Of a stretch of DNA of 64,000 bases, positions 16,479-27,946 are shown in pieces (position 1 is the first letter of the stretch; every line of letters starts with the position of its first letter). Under the pieces are notes generated by a model that searched no databases, was not told the origin of the DNA, and saw only the letters and a list, made by a program, of their open reading frames with translations. The position numbers were made by a program, and so were the translations under genes. The DNA comes from Geomonas ferrireducens (GTDB lineage: Bacteria; Desulfobacterota; Desulfuromonadia; Geobacterales; Geobacteraceae), in NCBI RefSeq assembly GCF_004917065.1, contig NZ_SSYA01000001.1:1196550-1260549 (forward strand), written 5' to 3'.

Positions 16479-17831
16479 CTATTTGCCGTTCTGGCTGATG
16501 CTCACCCTTTTGGTGAACTCCTTCCATACGAAGGGATCGCTGTTCGGGGTGCCGAACGGGAGGTAGGTAAGTTTAACTTCGATATCGAGGTCGTAGACGG
16601 AAGGCTTCTCAACCGTCTTGCCGTTCACTTCAACCTCTTCGAGCGGATAGTAGATTTCGAAACGCTCCTTCACGAGTTTCCCCGGCGGCAGGCCGGTGTC
16701 CTCGATGAGCCCGCTCTTCTCGTAGGGGCCGCGCCCCATCCTGTCGCCGCGCGCCAGCTGCTGCGGCACCGGCATGTAGATCTTTTCCTGATTGAACACT
16801 TCCTTGCCGTCTTTCGTCTTACCGATTACCGACAGAACCAGTCGGTTGGGGGTCGGTCAGCCGTCGGGTATGGAGTGGCCGGCCTTGTTCACCATCTCGA
16901 CCTTCACCACGGCCCTCGGCCTGATCTTCGCGCCGTCGCGCCAGTAGTAGCCGAACGCCTCGGCCTTGAAGTCGACCGCCTTGTCGCTCATGGCCGCATC
17001 GCGGTACCCCTGGATGTTATGCCCGAGCTTGGAGTTCTTCATATGGCAATCCTGGCAGTTTTCCTGCCCGACCTCGGCCTTGTAGGCCCAGAGGTAGCTG
17101 CCATAGGAGGTGCAGCACTGGGTAGGCTCATCGAGCTCGAGGTTCGGCCCGAGACCGTGGCACTGGCCGCACTGGATCGCCTGATCCATGATGGGCGAAA
17201 CCGCCATCTTGGGGAACTTCTGCGAGTCGTGCGCCCCTTCCTTGGAGCCGTACACCACACCGGCCTTGGGATAGCCGTCCTGCCACTTATGGGTGATGGC
17301 GTTACGGTTGTGGCAGATAAGACAGTTGATGGAAACGCTTTTCAGCTTTTCCTCCAGTTTCTTGGCGGTCTCCTTGTCCTTCTTCTTAAGAGCGTCCTTC
17401 CAGCCGTAGAGGGTGTCGACCAGTTCCTGCGCCACCGAATCCTCGGCGTCGGCAAGCTGGGGGAGGTGGCACTTGGCGCACCCCATCAGATGCTCGACCT
17501 TCACGTCCTTCCTGCTCTTCACCCCGGAATAGGGTTCCTCCATGAGGCCGTTCTCGATGGTGGTCATTATGGTCATCGCCGTGCGCGCCGTGCCGAAGAC
17601 GGAGCGCGAGTGAATTGATTTCTGAGCCTGGTCGTGCTGCTCCTGGTGGCACTCAACGCAGGAACTCGAGTCGTACATCTTGGCCAGCTCGGCCATGGTC
17701 TTAGCCTTGCCCGATTTGGCAGCTATGGTGTCCTGCCAGCCGATACCCGCCTTCCCCGCGAATGCCGGCACCGCCAGCACTCCGAGGAGCAGGGCAGCCG
17801 CCAGGCTTCCTTGCACTGTCAGTCTGTTCAT
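16479..17831 (-). CDS. extKL: Pentaheme cytochrome ExtKL, probable selenoprotein (in-frame UGA)
   Basis: Read through one UGA at 16857-16859, this is a 450-residue exported cytochrome. It has a signal peptide ending near AFA and five hemes (CVECH, CAKCH, CLICH, CGQCH, CQDCH), all before residue 300. The UGA is codon 325, in GHSIPDG-U-PTPNRLVLSV. Past it the same frame stays open for 125 codons, and this tail continues the beta-rich domain that begins with the GH motif, a motif also seen in the cytochrome at 36079. A SECIS-like hairpin starts at the UGA. I recall related cluster proteins being annotated as one ExtKL product. Ending at the UGA would cut the domain mid-fold. RBS is AGAGGAAA. If UGA is stop, the product is 324 residues. 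Confidence 0.82.
16828..16859 (-). promoter_or_regulatory. Candidate bacterial SECIS hairpin at the extKL UGA
   Basis: On the minus strand the UGA opens a stem. Outer arms ACCGAC and GTCGGT (the A is the last base of UGA) enclose an internal loop CCCC/CT, an inner stem AACC/GGTT and a four-base apical loop GACT. The apical loop begins with G, as bacterial SECIS elements prefer, and lies 13 nt after the UGA. Position and shape fit SelB recruitment. The inner stem is short, so a covariance search is needed. Confidence 0.6.
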
Positions 17832-17865
17832 GATTTCCTCTGTGGTTTCCGGTTAACGATACATG

Positions 17866-17893
17866 GGGGCGCCCCGCCGAAGCGGAGCACCCC
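17866..17893 (-). other. UUCG-capped hairpin between extJ and extKL
   Basis: On the minus-strand RNA, a 12-bp stem with two G-U wobbles is closed by a UUCG tetraloop. It sits 8 bp after the ExtJ stop and 35 bp before the ExtKL start. No U-run follows, so it is more likely an RNA-stability or processing element than a terminator. Confidence 0.6.
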
Positions 17894-17900
17894 TTCCACA

Positions 17901-18221
17901 TCAGCAGCCCTGCAGCTCGTCACCCTCGCACTCGGAGAGGGAGATGGGGGAGTCGACCTTTATCTTCTCCGCCTTGGCCTTGCCGAACTTCAGCGTCACC
18001 TCGTTACCCTGGACGGCAAGCACTTTCGGGCTTCCCCCGAGGGCGGTCACCATGCCACCCTTTTTCACGAAGGCAGGCGCAGCGGCTTCGAGGGTCACCG
18101 TTACCTGCTCACCTTCCACCTTGGTTACTTTCCCTTTGGCAGGACCCGCCGCGAAGGCCGTTGCCGCAAGGGCGATCGTCATCACGGCCGCAGCCGCGAT
18201 CTTCATAGCTTTACGAAACAT
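17901..18221 (-). CDS. extJ: Small exported protein ExtJ
   Basis: The protein has 106 residues. A signal peptide (IAAAAVMTIALAATAFA) is followed by a small beta-rich domain with repeated short strands (GKVTKVEGEQVTVTLE, GNEVTLKFGKAKAEKIKV) reminiscent of an OB or SH3-like barrel. The C-terminus has two cysteines (SECEGDELQGC). I start it at 18221 because AGGAGG lies six bases upstream, while the in-frame ATG at 18227 directly abuts that sequence. It sits between porin and cytochrome, as ExtJ does in ext clusters. Molecular function is unknown. Confidence 0.75.
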   Translation of the reverse strand: MFRKAMKIAAAAVMTIALAATAFAAGPAKGKVTKVEGEQVTVTLEAAAPAFVKKGGMVTALGGSPKVLAVQGNEVTLKFGKAKAEKIKVDSPISLSECEGDELQGC

Positions 18222-18299
18222 CTTCATCCTCCTTTGTAGTTCGTTGATTAAGCCCCCTCTCCGAAGGAGAAGGGGCTATCAAGTTGCGGTTTTGCGGGG

Positions 18300-19505
18300 C
18301 TAGAAGATGACCTGCAGCTGGGTCACATAGGTCATGAAGTCTTCGGTCTTGTCGGTCGAAGTCCCGGTCCCCTTGTTGAAGGAGGTGGAGTTCGCCTCGA
18401 AGGTGAGCTTCAGGTTCTGGTCGCGCAGGTAGTAGTTCACACCGCCGCCGTACCAGTCGATGCGCTGGTTGTAGATGCCGTTCAGGTTGGCGAACTTCCA
18501 CTTCTCATAACGCACGAAGAACTGCAGCGGGGTGTTGGGAAGCATGTAGCCCCCCTTGAAGTAGTAGCCGTTCTTCTGACCGTTGATCCCGACCACGTCC
18601 GCATCCGGGTTGTCCCCCAGGTACGCGTCGTCCAGATCGATTTTCTCGTAGGCGCCGGAAGCCGTGAAGGTGCCGAGCCCGTCCACAGGGTACTCGAAGA
18701 AGCCGTCGAAGGTGTACGCCTTGTAATCCTTCGCATCGGTCTTCAGGAGCGTATTGCCATAGGCGACGTCGGGCTCGAACTGGTAGGCGGCGCCGATGGT
18801 GGCGACCTTCTTCTTGCCTAAGTAGGTCCCCTTGTAGCCGTAGTCATTCTCCGGGTCGAGCAGCGTCACGTGGGCGCGTGCCGAGTAGCGGAACTTGGAG
18901 CCTGGCGTAGTGTCGCCGGAGAGGGCCTTGCGTCCTTCCATGGCGTCCAGACGGTACTGGAACATGTCGTTGAAGAGGTTACCCCAGACGGCGACACCGG
19001 TGTCACGGGTCGTGGTGAAGGGGGCACGGATGAAGAGCGAGCGGTCCAGGGTGAGCGGCATCTCGCACGCTTCGAGGTTCTCACGGGAGAGGTTGTACTT
19101 GAACTTGCCGACGTTCACGCGGAATGCGTTGTCGAGCTTGAAGCGCACCACCGCGTCCAGGAGCTGGAAGTTCGAACCCTGGTTCTCTGCGGCGACGTCC
19201 AGCGGTGTCAGGTTCTGATCATCGGTGTACTCGGTCTGCACGTAGATCGACATCATGTCGCCGTACTTGCCCATGAGGGCGAGACGGTTGCGGCGGAAGT
19301 TGAAGTTCGCCGTGGTGTCATCGTTGTTGTCGCCCGAGCCGGTGTCGCGGAAGGTCATCTGGAACTGTCCCTTATAGTCCAGTTGCAGCGCCCCTTCGTC
19401 GTTAGGGCCAAAGGTCATTCTCGGGCCGGCGAAAGCGGTGCCTGCCATGAGCACCAGCCCCAGGGTAGCACCGGATACCACCGATATCTTAGGCATCTTC
19501 TGCAT
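18300..19505 (-). CDS. extI: Outer-membrane porin ExtI
   Basis: This 401-residue protein has a signal peptide (GATLGLVLMAGTAFA) and alternating amphipathic strands throughout, ending in the aromatic C-terminus YVTQLQVIF expected for outer-membrane insertion. Order and type match ExtI, the porin-like protein reported to take part in selenite and tellurite uptake and reduction in Geobacter sulfurreducens. It is flanked by rhodanese ExtH upstream (59 bp gap) and ExtJ downstream, all on one transcript. RBS is AAAAGGAGTG. Substrate specificity here is inferred only from gene order. Confidence 0.85.
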   Translation of the reverse strand: MQKMPKISVVSGATLGLVLMAGTAFAGPRMTFGPNDEGALQLDYKGQFQMTFRDTGSGDNNDDTTANFNFRRNRLALMGKYGDMMSIYVQTEYTDDQNLTPLDVAAENQGSNFQLLDAVVRFKLDNAFRVNVGKFKYNLSRENLEACEMPLTLDRSLFIRAPFTTTRDTGVAVWGNLFNDMFQYRLDAMEGRKALSGDTTPGSKFRYSARAHVTLLDPENDYGYKGTYLGKKKVATIGAAYQFEPDVAYGNTLLKTDAKDYKAYTFDGFFEYPVDGLGTFTASGAYEKIDLDDAYLGDNPDADVVGINGQKNGYYFKGGYMLPNTPLQFFVRYEKWKFANLNGIYNQRIDWYGGGVNYYLRDQNLKLTFEANSTSFNKGTGTSTDKTEDFMTYVTQLQVIF

Positions 19506-19564
19506 AGATTCACTCCTTTTGTTTTAGGTTTCCCGTACAGTGTGCGAAACGTACTTCCCGACGG

Positions 19565-20992
19565 TTAGCAGCCCCCACCGCCGCCAGTACTTCCGCCGCT
19601 CGTCGCACGGGTCACCGTGCTGCGGTAGGCCAGGTCTGCGGCCTCTATCTGGTTGCCGTCCGCGAAACTGGGCTCGACGGTATAGACGCGGGAAGCGTAG
19701 TTGACGATCTGCCGCTGGACGGTGACGCCGTTCACCACGGTGGTCCGGCCTACGTTCCAGGTCAGGTTGTCCATGAGAGAGGTCGTGTCCCAGATGGAGC
19801 CGACTGCCAGTTTGCCGCCAGCATTAACCGTTGCCCCGGTGGTGTCTACGGCCGTGTGGTCCGACGAAGCGCAGAGGTTCCACTGGCCGTAGGAGCCGTC
19901 GTACCACTTAACGGTCACGTTGGGATCGTCATAATAGGCGATGCCGTCCAGGGCGAAGAACCCGACCGAGGCGTAGTTGCCGGCGCGGCAGAAGGAGATG
20001 AAGGTCTTGGTGGCGTCACGGCCCGCTGCGTCCAGTTTTGCCACGCCATTCGTACCGAGGGCATTGGCGAGATCAGCCTTGATAGTGTCGGCATCCTTGA
20101 AGTAGAGCGTGTTGGCCGGCGAGACCATTGCCGGGGCTCCGTAGGAGAACGACCCCTTGATCGCGCCGTCGAAGGGGGTGAACGCGTTCCCGCTCACCAG
20201 CAGGTCCGTAGTCGAAGAGATGGTGGCAGAAGGGTTCGATGCCCCGCGCACCGTGTCGATGAGGGTGACGTTGTCGGCATTACCGGCGACTATCCCCTGC
20301 ACGTAAGCGATCATCTCAGGCAGAGCGACTCGCATATCGGTGTTGACCCTGGTGGTGCCATTCTGAGCCACCCCGAAAGTCGACCTGGTGATGGTCGGGA
20401 CGGTCTTGGTCAGGGCATGGCCGGCGGTAACCCACTCCGCATTACCACCCTGCAGAACCTTGAGACGGTTCTTGGGGAAGCCCCAGTAGCGCAGTGTCGT
20501 GTAAGCGCGGGCCACGTTGACGGTATTGGTGGCGTTGTTGGTGATGACGATAGTGGTGTTCTCGTCGATCCCCGCGCCTTGGATCAGGGCGTCAATGGTC
20601 GCACCGGTGCAGACCATGCTGCCGGTCACGTTGAACGGCCCTTCGGCCCGGGTGTTGTCCATAAAGGCTGCGGACCCCGCGGAGATCAACTGGGCGCCGG
20701 GAATGTGCCCGACGGTATAATACTTGTTGGAGGTGTCCGTTTCGTTATTGGATACATCGAGAATCACGACGCGGTCGTAGCCGCCCTGTTTGTTGACCAA
20801 GCCCGCTTTAATCCACCCGTCCAGGTCGGCTGCGGTGATCAGCGCGGTAGGAGTCTTGGTCGTCACTACTTTCTCGGCGGGGGTGTCATAGCTGGTGTGA
20901 CCACACCCCCACATGGAAAGAGCCGCAACGGCAACAACGCCGAGCAGCGTGAACAGCAGCACTCTGCTCTTCTTCATCATCTTTTCCGACAT
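19565..20992 (-). CDS. extH: Rhodanese-like lipoprotein ExtH, tandem rhodanese domains
   Basis: This 475-residue exported protein has a signal ending in SMWGC (lipidation candidate C30, with an unusual Trp at -2). Two rhodanese-type domains follow. In the first, the catalytic-loop position appears as TNNATNTVNVA without Cys, so it is probably inactive. In the second the loop is CRAGNYAS with the active-site Cys. The last residues are a serine/glycine tail ending in GGGGGC, leaving a terminal Cys. Rhodaneses transfer sulfane sulfur or, plausibly here, bind selenium or tellurium oxyanion reduction intermediates. It is the first gene of the operon, has a strong RBS (AAAGGAGG) and a sigma-70-like promoter upstream. 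Confidence 0.85.
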   Translation of the reverse strand: MSEKMMKKSRVLLFTLLGVVAVAALSMWGCGHTSYDTPAEKVVTTKTPTALITAADLDGWIKAGLVNKQGGYDRVVILDVSNNETDTSNKYYTVGHIPGAQLISAGSAAFMDNTRAEGPFNVTGSMVCTGATIDALIQGAGIDENTTIVITNNATNTVNVARAYTTLRYWGFPKNRLKVLQGGNAEWVTAGHALTKTVPTITRSTFGVAQNGTTRVNTDMRVALPEMIAYVQGIVAGNADNVTLIDTVRGASNPSATISSTTDLLVSGNAFTPFDGAIKGSFSYGAPAMVSPANTLYFKDADTIKADLANALGTNGVAKLDAAGRDATKTFISFCRAGNYASVGFFALDGIAYYDDPNVTVKWYDGSYGQWNLCASSDHTAVDTTGATVNAGGKLAVGSIWDTTSLMDNLTWNVGRTTVVNGVTVQRQIVNYASRVYTVEPSFADGNQIEAADLAYRSTVTRATSGGSTGGGGGC

Positions 20993-21091
20993 ACAACCTC
21001 CTTTGGCTGGTTAGTTTGCGACACAACAAGGCTTAGTTACTACTAATCCTCCTTTCGATATAGTTAGCTCAGGCATATATTTATACAGTTG

Positions 21092-21119
21092 AAATTAAAA
21101 TATTTTTTTGGATTGTCAA
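21092..21119 (-). promoter_or_regulatory. Sigma-70-type promoter of the ext operon
   Basis: On the minus strand TTGACA (21119-21114) and TAATTT (21097-21092) are separated by 16 bp in an AT-rich stretch. Predicted transcription starts about 90 nt upstream of the ExtH start codon. Confidence 0.65.
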
Positions 21120-21418
21120 GAATGTGACTTCTCGATCTGGAGGGCCACTGAGATTGGAACACAAGGAGGTTCAAACTCTGAGACAGATGTAACAGCAGCT
21201 GTGTGAACAGTCGTATACTCATGATACTTATAGAGTTTTCCTTCATACAATAATTTGACGCGCTGGGTTGCTGCAATGAGTTCCCCTTTCGGACATTGGG
21301 GTGAATTACTCAAGTGAAAGATACTCATAGCATCATGCGCAACACGCATGGTAATTAATATCTGCCAATATTTTTCACTTGAATCTGCTGCCACTGTTGC
21401 ACTGCAGGAACAGCTCAA
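21116..21418 (-). CDS. Doubtful 100-codon open frame
   Basis: A TTG-initiated frame lies in the AT-rich divergent region between extH and the LysR gene. It contains several cysteines (SCSCSA, SPQCPKG, PPCVP) but no motif I recognise. There is no Shine-Dalgarno upstream of the TTG, and the frame overlaps the predicted ext promoter, so it is more likely regulatory DNA than a gene. Confidence 0.15.
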   Translation of the reverse strand: MSCSCSATVAADSSEKYWQILITMRVAHDAMSIFHLSNSPQCPKGELIAATQRVKLLYEGKLYKYHEYTTVHTAAVTSVSEFEPPCVPISVALQIEKSHS

Positions 21419-21482
21419 AGCTGGAAGGTATGATTTTTAAATCATATATTCCCGCTAATCCATTTCGTTGTTGCAATGTATA

Positions 21483-21497
21483 ATTGTTTTTTGCAAT
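21483..21497. promoter_or_regulatory. LysR-type operator candidate (distal)
   Basis: ATTGTTTTTTGCAAT is a 15-bp interrupted dyad containing T-N11-A. It is centred 45 bp upstream of the proximal dyad, an arrangement typical of recognition and activation sites of LysR regulators. Confidence 0.45.
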
Positions 21498-21525
21498 ATG
21501 CACAAACGACATATTCTCACACAGC

Positions 21526-21544
21526 CTATGCGTTTTTCGCATAG
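21526..21544. promoter_or_regulatory. LysR-type operator candidate (proximal)
   Basis: The perfect dyad CTATGCG-TTTTT-CGCATAG contains ATGCG-N5-CGCAT with T-N11-A spacing. It ends 21 bp before the LysR start codon and fits an autoregulatory site. Confidence 0.65.
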
Positions 21545-21565
21545 CACACGGTACGCGAGTCTTAC

Positions 21566-22489
21566 ATGGATTTCGTCACTCTAAAAACCCTCATCGTGTC
21601 AGTTGAGTGCGGCAGCTTTTCCAAAGCGGCCGAGATTCTCTGTGTGACGCAGTCAGCGGTATCAAGAAGGATCAAGCTCCTCGAGGACCACTATGAGCAG
21701 TTGCTCCTGGACCGGTCCGGAATGTCCCTGCGCCCTACCGCGGCGGGGCAGTTGCTCCTTGACAGGGCCCGTCAGGTCCTGAAAATCGAACAGGATTTCC
21801 TGCACGACCTCGAGGTCCTTGCCAGTAAGCGGAAGATCTCCTTCTGCTGTACGCCCCCCTTCGGCATGTCGTACCTTCCCGACGTTTTCACCCGCTTCAT
21901 GTCCCGCAACTCCGGCACCAGCGACCTCAGCTTCGTCTTCGATATGCCGGAAGGGGCGCTCAAGGGGCTGAAAGAAAACGTGTACGATCTGGTGCTGATC
22001 GAATTCTGCGAGGACCTGAACCTCGAGGAGTTCGATAACTACACCCTTCCCGACGACGAGATGGTCTTCGTGAGCGCCCCCGGCTTCGGCATTGAGGAAA
22101 AGGTGGTGGGGATTGAGAGGGTATTGGGGGAGCGGCTTTACTGCAAGAAGAGCGGCTGCTGCGCACGCCGCTTCCTGGAAAAGAGCATGGCGGACCTCAG
22201 CAGGGATGCGGGCGAATTCCGCAACACCATATTCTTCGACGACATCCCTTTCATCATCAGGGCGGTCATGTCAGGCGAGGGTATCACCTTCATCTCGCGC
22301 AGCCTGGTTGCGCCGCATTTGGCCGAGGGTTCGCTCATCGCCCACCACGTGGAAGGCTTCGCTCCGTCGCGCCCACGGCGCCTTGTCCTGCAGAAAAACA
22401 AGAACCTCGACCCCTCCATGTTCGACCTGATCGCCGGGATCTTCCTCAGGTTCTCCATCACCCCTCCCGCGTCACTCGTCTCCCGCTAG
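21566..22489 (+). CDS. LysR-family transcriptional regulator
   Basis: This 307-residue regulator has an N-terminal winged HTH (residues 1-60, GSFSKAAEILCVTQSAVSRRIKLLE) and a LysR substrate-binding domain to residue 300. The effector domain contains a cysteine group (CKKSGCCARRF) around residues 193-203 that could sense a redox or thiol-reactive cue. It is divergent from extH with a 573-bp spacer holding two T-N11-A dyads and the ext promoter, so it is the obvious candidate regulator of the ext cluster. No strong RBS precedes the ATG, suggesting low expression. Confidence 0.92.
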   Translation: MDFVTLKTLIVSVECGSFSKAAEILCVTQSAVSRRIKLLEDHYEQLLLDRSGMSLRPTAAGQLLLDRARQVLKIEQDFLHDLEVLASKRKISFCCTPPFGMSYLPDVFTRFMSRNSGTSDLSFVFDMPEGALKGLKENVYDLVLIEFCEDLNLEEFDNYTLPDDEMVFVSAPGFGIEEKVVGIERVLGERLYCKKSGCCARRFLEKSMADLSRDAGEFRNTIFFDDIPFIIRAVMSGEGITFISRSLVAPHLAEGSLIAHHVEGFAPSRPRRLVLQKNKNLDPSMFDLIAGIFLRFSITPPASLVSR

Positions 22490-22572
22490 CTCCTAAACGC
22501 CTCGCCCCCCCGCATCATCCCTTTCTGAAGCCCCTCGAGCTTCCTTCTTCGCGCTTTTGCCCCAGCCGTTAA

Positions 22573-26430
<3,858 letters not shown>

Positions 26431-26491
26431 GGAAAATCAGGAATCCCGTCCTACCAACGAAAGCTGGGGGACAAAACAAATCCCCCCCGTC

Positions 26492-26511
26492 CCCCCTTCG
26501 CAAAGGGGGGG
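26492..26511. repeat. REP-like intergenic palindrome
   Basis: CCCCCCTT and AAGGGGGG flank a short loop (CCCTTCGCAAAGGG core). The same core occurs at about 38437-38453, and the nearby ACGCTTCGTGGCA segment matches the inverted repeat at 11011-11043. Dispersed intergenic repeat. Confidence 0.6.
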
Positions 26512-26598
26512 GCGTGAGGGGACCTGCGACGCTTCGTGGCAACCGTTTGTCGCCATACCAAGAACTTCCTGAAGAACCTTCGCAAACGGAGGCGGACT

Positions 26599-27819
26599 TC
26601 AGGCTACTGCGACATCCTTGCTGGATGACGCGGATTTGCGGGAATCGGCCCTCTCCCGCACCAAGGCGCTTGCCGCGAAGAGTCCCGCTGCAGCCAAACC
26701 GATCCAGCCGGCGGCGTAGAAGACGGAAGTAAGCCCGAAACGACTCTGCAGCCATCCCCCGAAGAGCGGTCCCACCAGGAAACCTAAGTTCAACGCGGAA
26801 TTGAAGACCCCGACGGCAAGACCCGTCCCGTGACGTTCCCCCTGCTCAAGGAGAAGGGCGGTGCTGGCAGGCTGCGAGAGCACGCTGCAAAGCCCGATCC
26901 CGCCACCCAGCACGAGTACCTGCTGGAACCCCTGTGCCACGGGTATCAGGAAGTAGAGAAGCGACACCGAGATCCCACCCAGGAGCACCAGGAATTTCCG
27001 TGAGCGGCAGTCTGAGAGCCTGCCGACCGGACGCAGCAGCGTCGTGATGACCAGGGTACTGGAGGCGAGCACCAGGCCGGTCTGGGTGCCGGTGAGCCCC
27101 AACCGCGCGTTCAGGAGGATGGGAAGAAATCCCGCCAACAGCGAAATGCCGCACCCCCTGCCGAAGATGAAAAAGAGGAGCCCACCCATGGTACCGTGGC
27201 GCGCCACCTTGAAGGCCGCGGGGAGCGTGAGGCAGACCTTTTCTTGTTTGCACGAGGTTCTATCGCCCGAGTGGGCAGGTATGCTCCGCAGCGCAACGGC
27301 AAGGGAGAGGAGGCATAAAAAGGCAAGGCTTGCAAAGATGCCGTAAAAGCCCCACATGTCGTGCAGTACACCACCAATAACCGGCCCGACCCCGATGGCG
27401 AGGTAGAAAGATATGTCGAAGGTCCCAGCCGCCCGCCCCTCCCCGTTGGTGCCGCTCGCCGCACCGACCAGGGAGAGCATCACCGGCCTAAACATCGCAC
27501 AAGCCACCCCCTGGACCAGGCGCAGCGCCATGATAAGGGTGAGATCGGAACTGAAGAGGTAACCAAGGGAAACGAGAAGATAAAGGGTAAGACTGAAGGT
27601 CACCGCGCCCCTCGCGCCGAAGCGATCCACGCAGGCGCCCATCACCGGGCTGAAGAGGATCTTCGAGAGGGAGAAAAGGAGCAGCGGCAGCCCGAGCAGG
27701 ATGCCACGCCCCCCGAGGCTGAAGAGGTAGGTGGAGAAGAAGGCGTCGGCGATGCCGAAGCCTAGGCTCGTTGCGAAGTTGATCAGAAACAGCGACTTGA
27801 AAAGTTTTCCGTTCTTCAT
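26599..27819 (-). CDS. MFS transporter
   Basis: This 406-residue inner-membrane protein has about 12 hydrophobic segments. It carries the major-facilitator loop 2-3 signature (GACVDRFGARGAVTFS) and a matching half-repeat in the C-terminal half (GRLSDCRSRKFLVLLGG). The central loop (about 185-210) is cytoplasmic and charged. Related proteins are drug or metabolite efflux pumps, and no substrate is indicated. It is convergent with nifJ. Upstream a strong hairpin separates it from the flavocytochrome gene, so it is probably not part of that operon. Confidence 0.88.
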   Translation of the reverse strand: MKNGKLFKSLFLINFATSLGFGIADAFFSTYLFSLGGRGILLGLPLLLFSLSKILFSPVMGACVDRFGARGAVTFSLTLYLLVSLGYLFSSDLTLIMALRLVQGVACAMFRPVMLSLVGAASGTNGEGRAAGTFDISFYLAIGVGPVIGGVLHDMWGFYGIFASLAFLCLLSLAVALRSIPAHSGDRTSCKQEKVCLTLPAAFKVARHGTMGGLLFFIFGRGCGISLLAGFLPILLNARLGLTGTQTGLVLASSTLVITTLLRPVGRLSDCRSRKFLVLLGGISVSLLYFLIPVAQGFQQVLVLGGGIGLCSVLSQPASTALLLEQGERHGTGLAVGVFNSALNLGFLVGPLFGGWLQSRFGLTSVFYAAGWIGLAAAGLFAASALVRERADSRKSASSSKDVAVA

Positions 27820-27892
27820 GCCGGGTTCCTTGCGGGCTCCCCCTTTCGGCTGTTTCTGCCTGCGCCGGAAGCGGAGACCATCCCTCAGAGCT

Positions 27893-27934
27893 GAGCGCCC
27901 CGCGTCTTTTCCGACGCGGGGCGCTCGTTTTGTT
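27893..27934. terminator. Strong hairpin between flavocytochrome and MFS genes
   Basis: A 14-bp perfect stem (GAGCGCCCCGCGTC and its complement) has loop TTTTCC. The T-rich tail (GTTTTGTT) is on the plus-strand side. For the minus-strand flavocytochrome, whose stop is 13 bp away, the stem alone may protect or end the transcript. Confidence 0.65.
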
Positions 27935-27946
27935 CCAGATGCCGCC

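Noticed and set aside
16479-17831. Sequencing error or frameshift pseudogene as explanation for the split cytochrome
   Set aside because: There is no frameshift. A single in-frame UGA interrupts an otherwise well-formed frame, with a hairpin at the expected place. A simple base error (TGC or TGT to TGA) remains possible and is listed as a refutation route.
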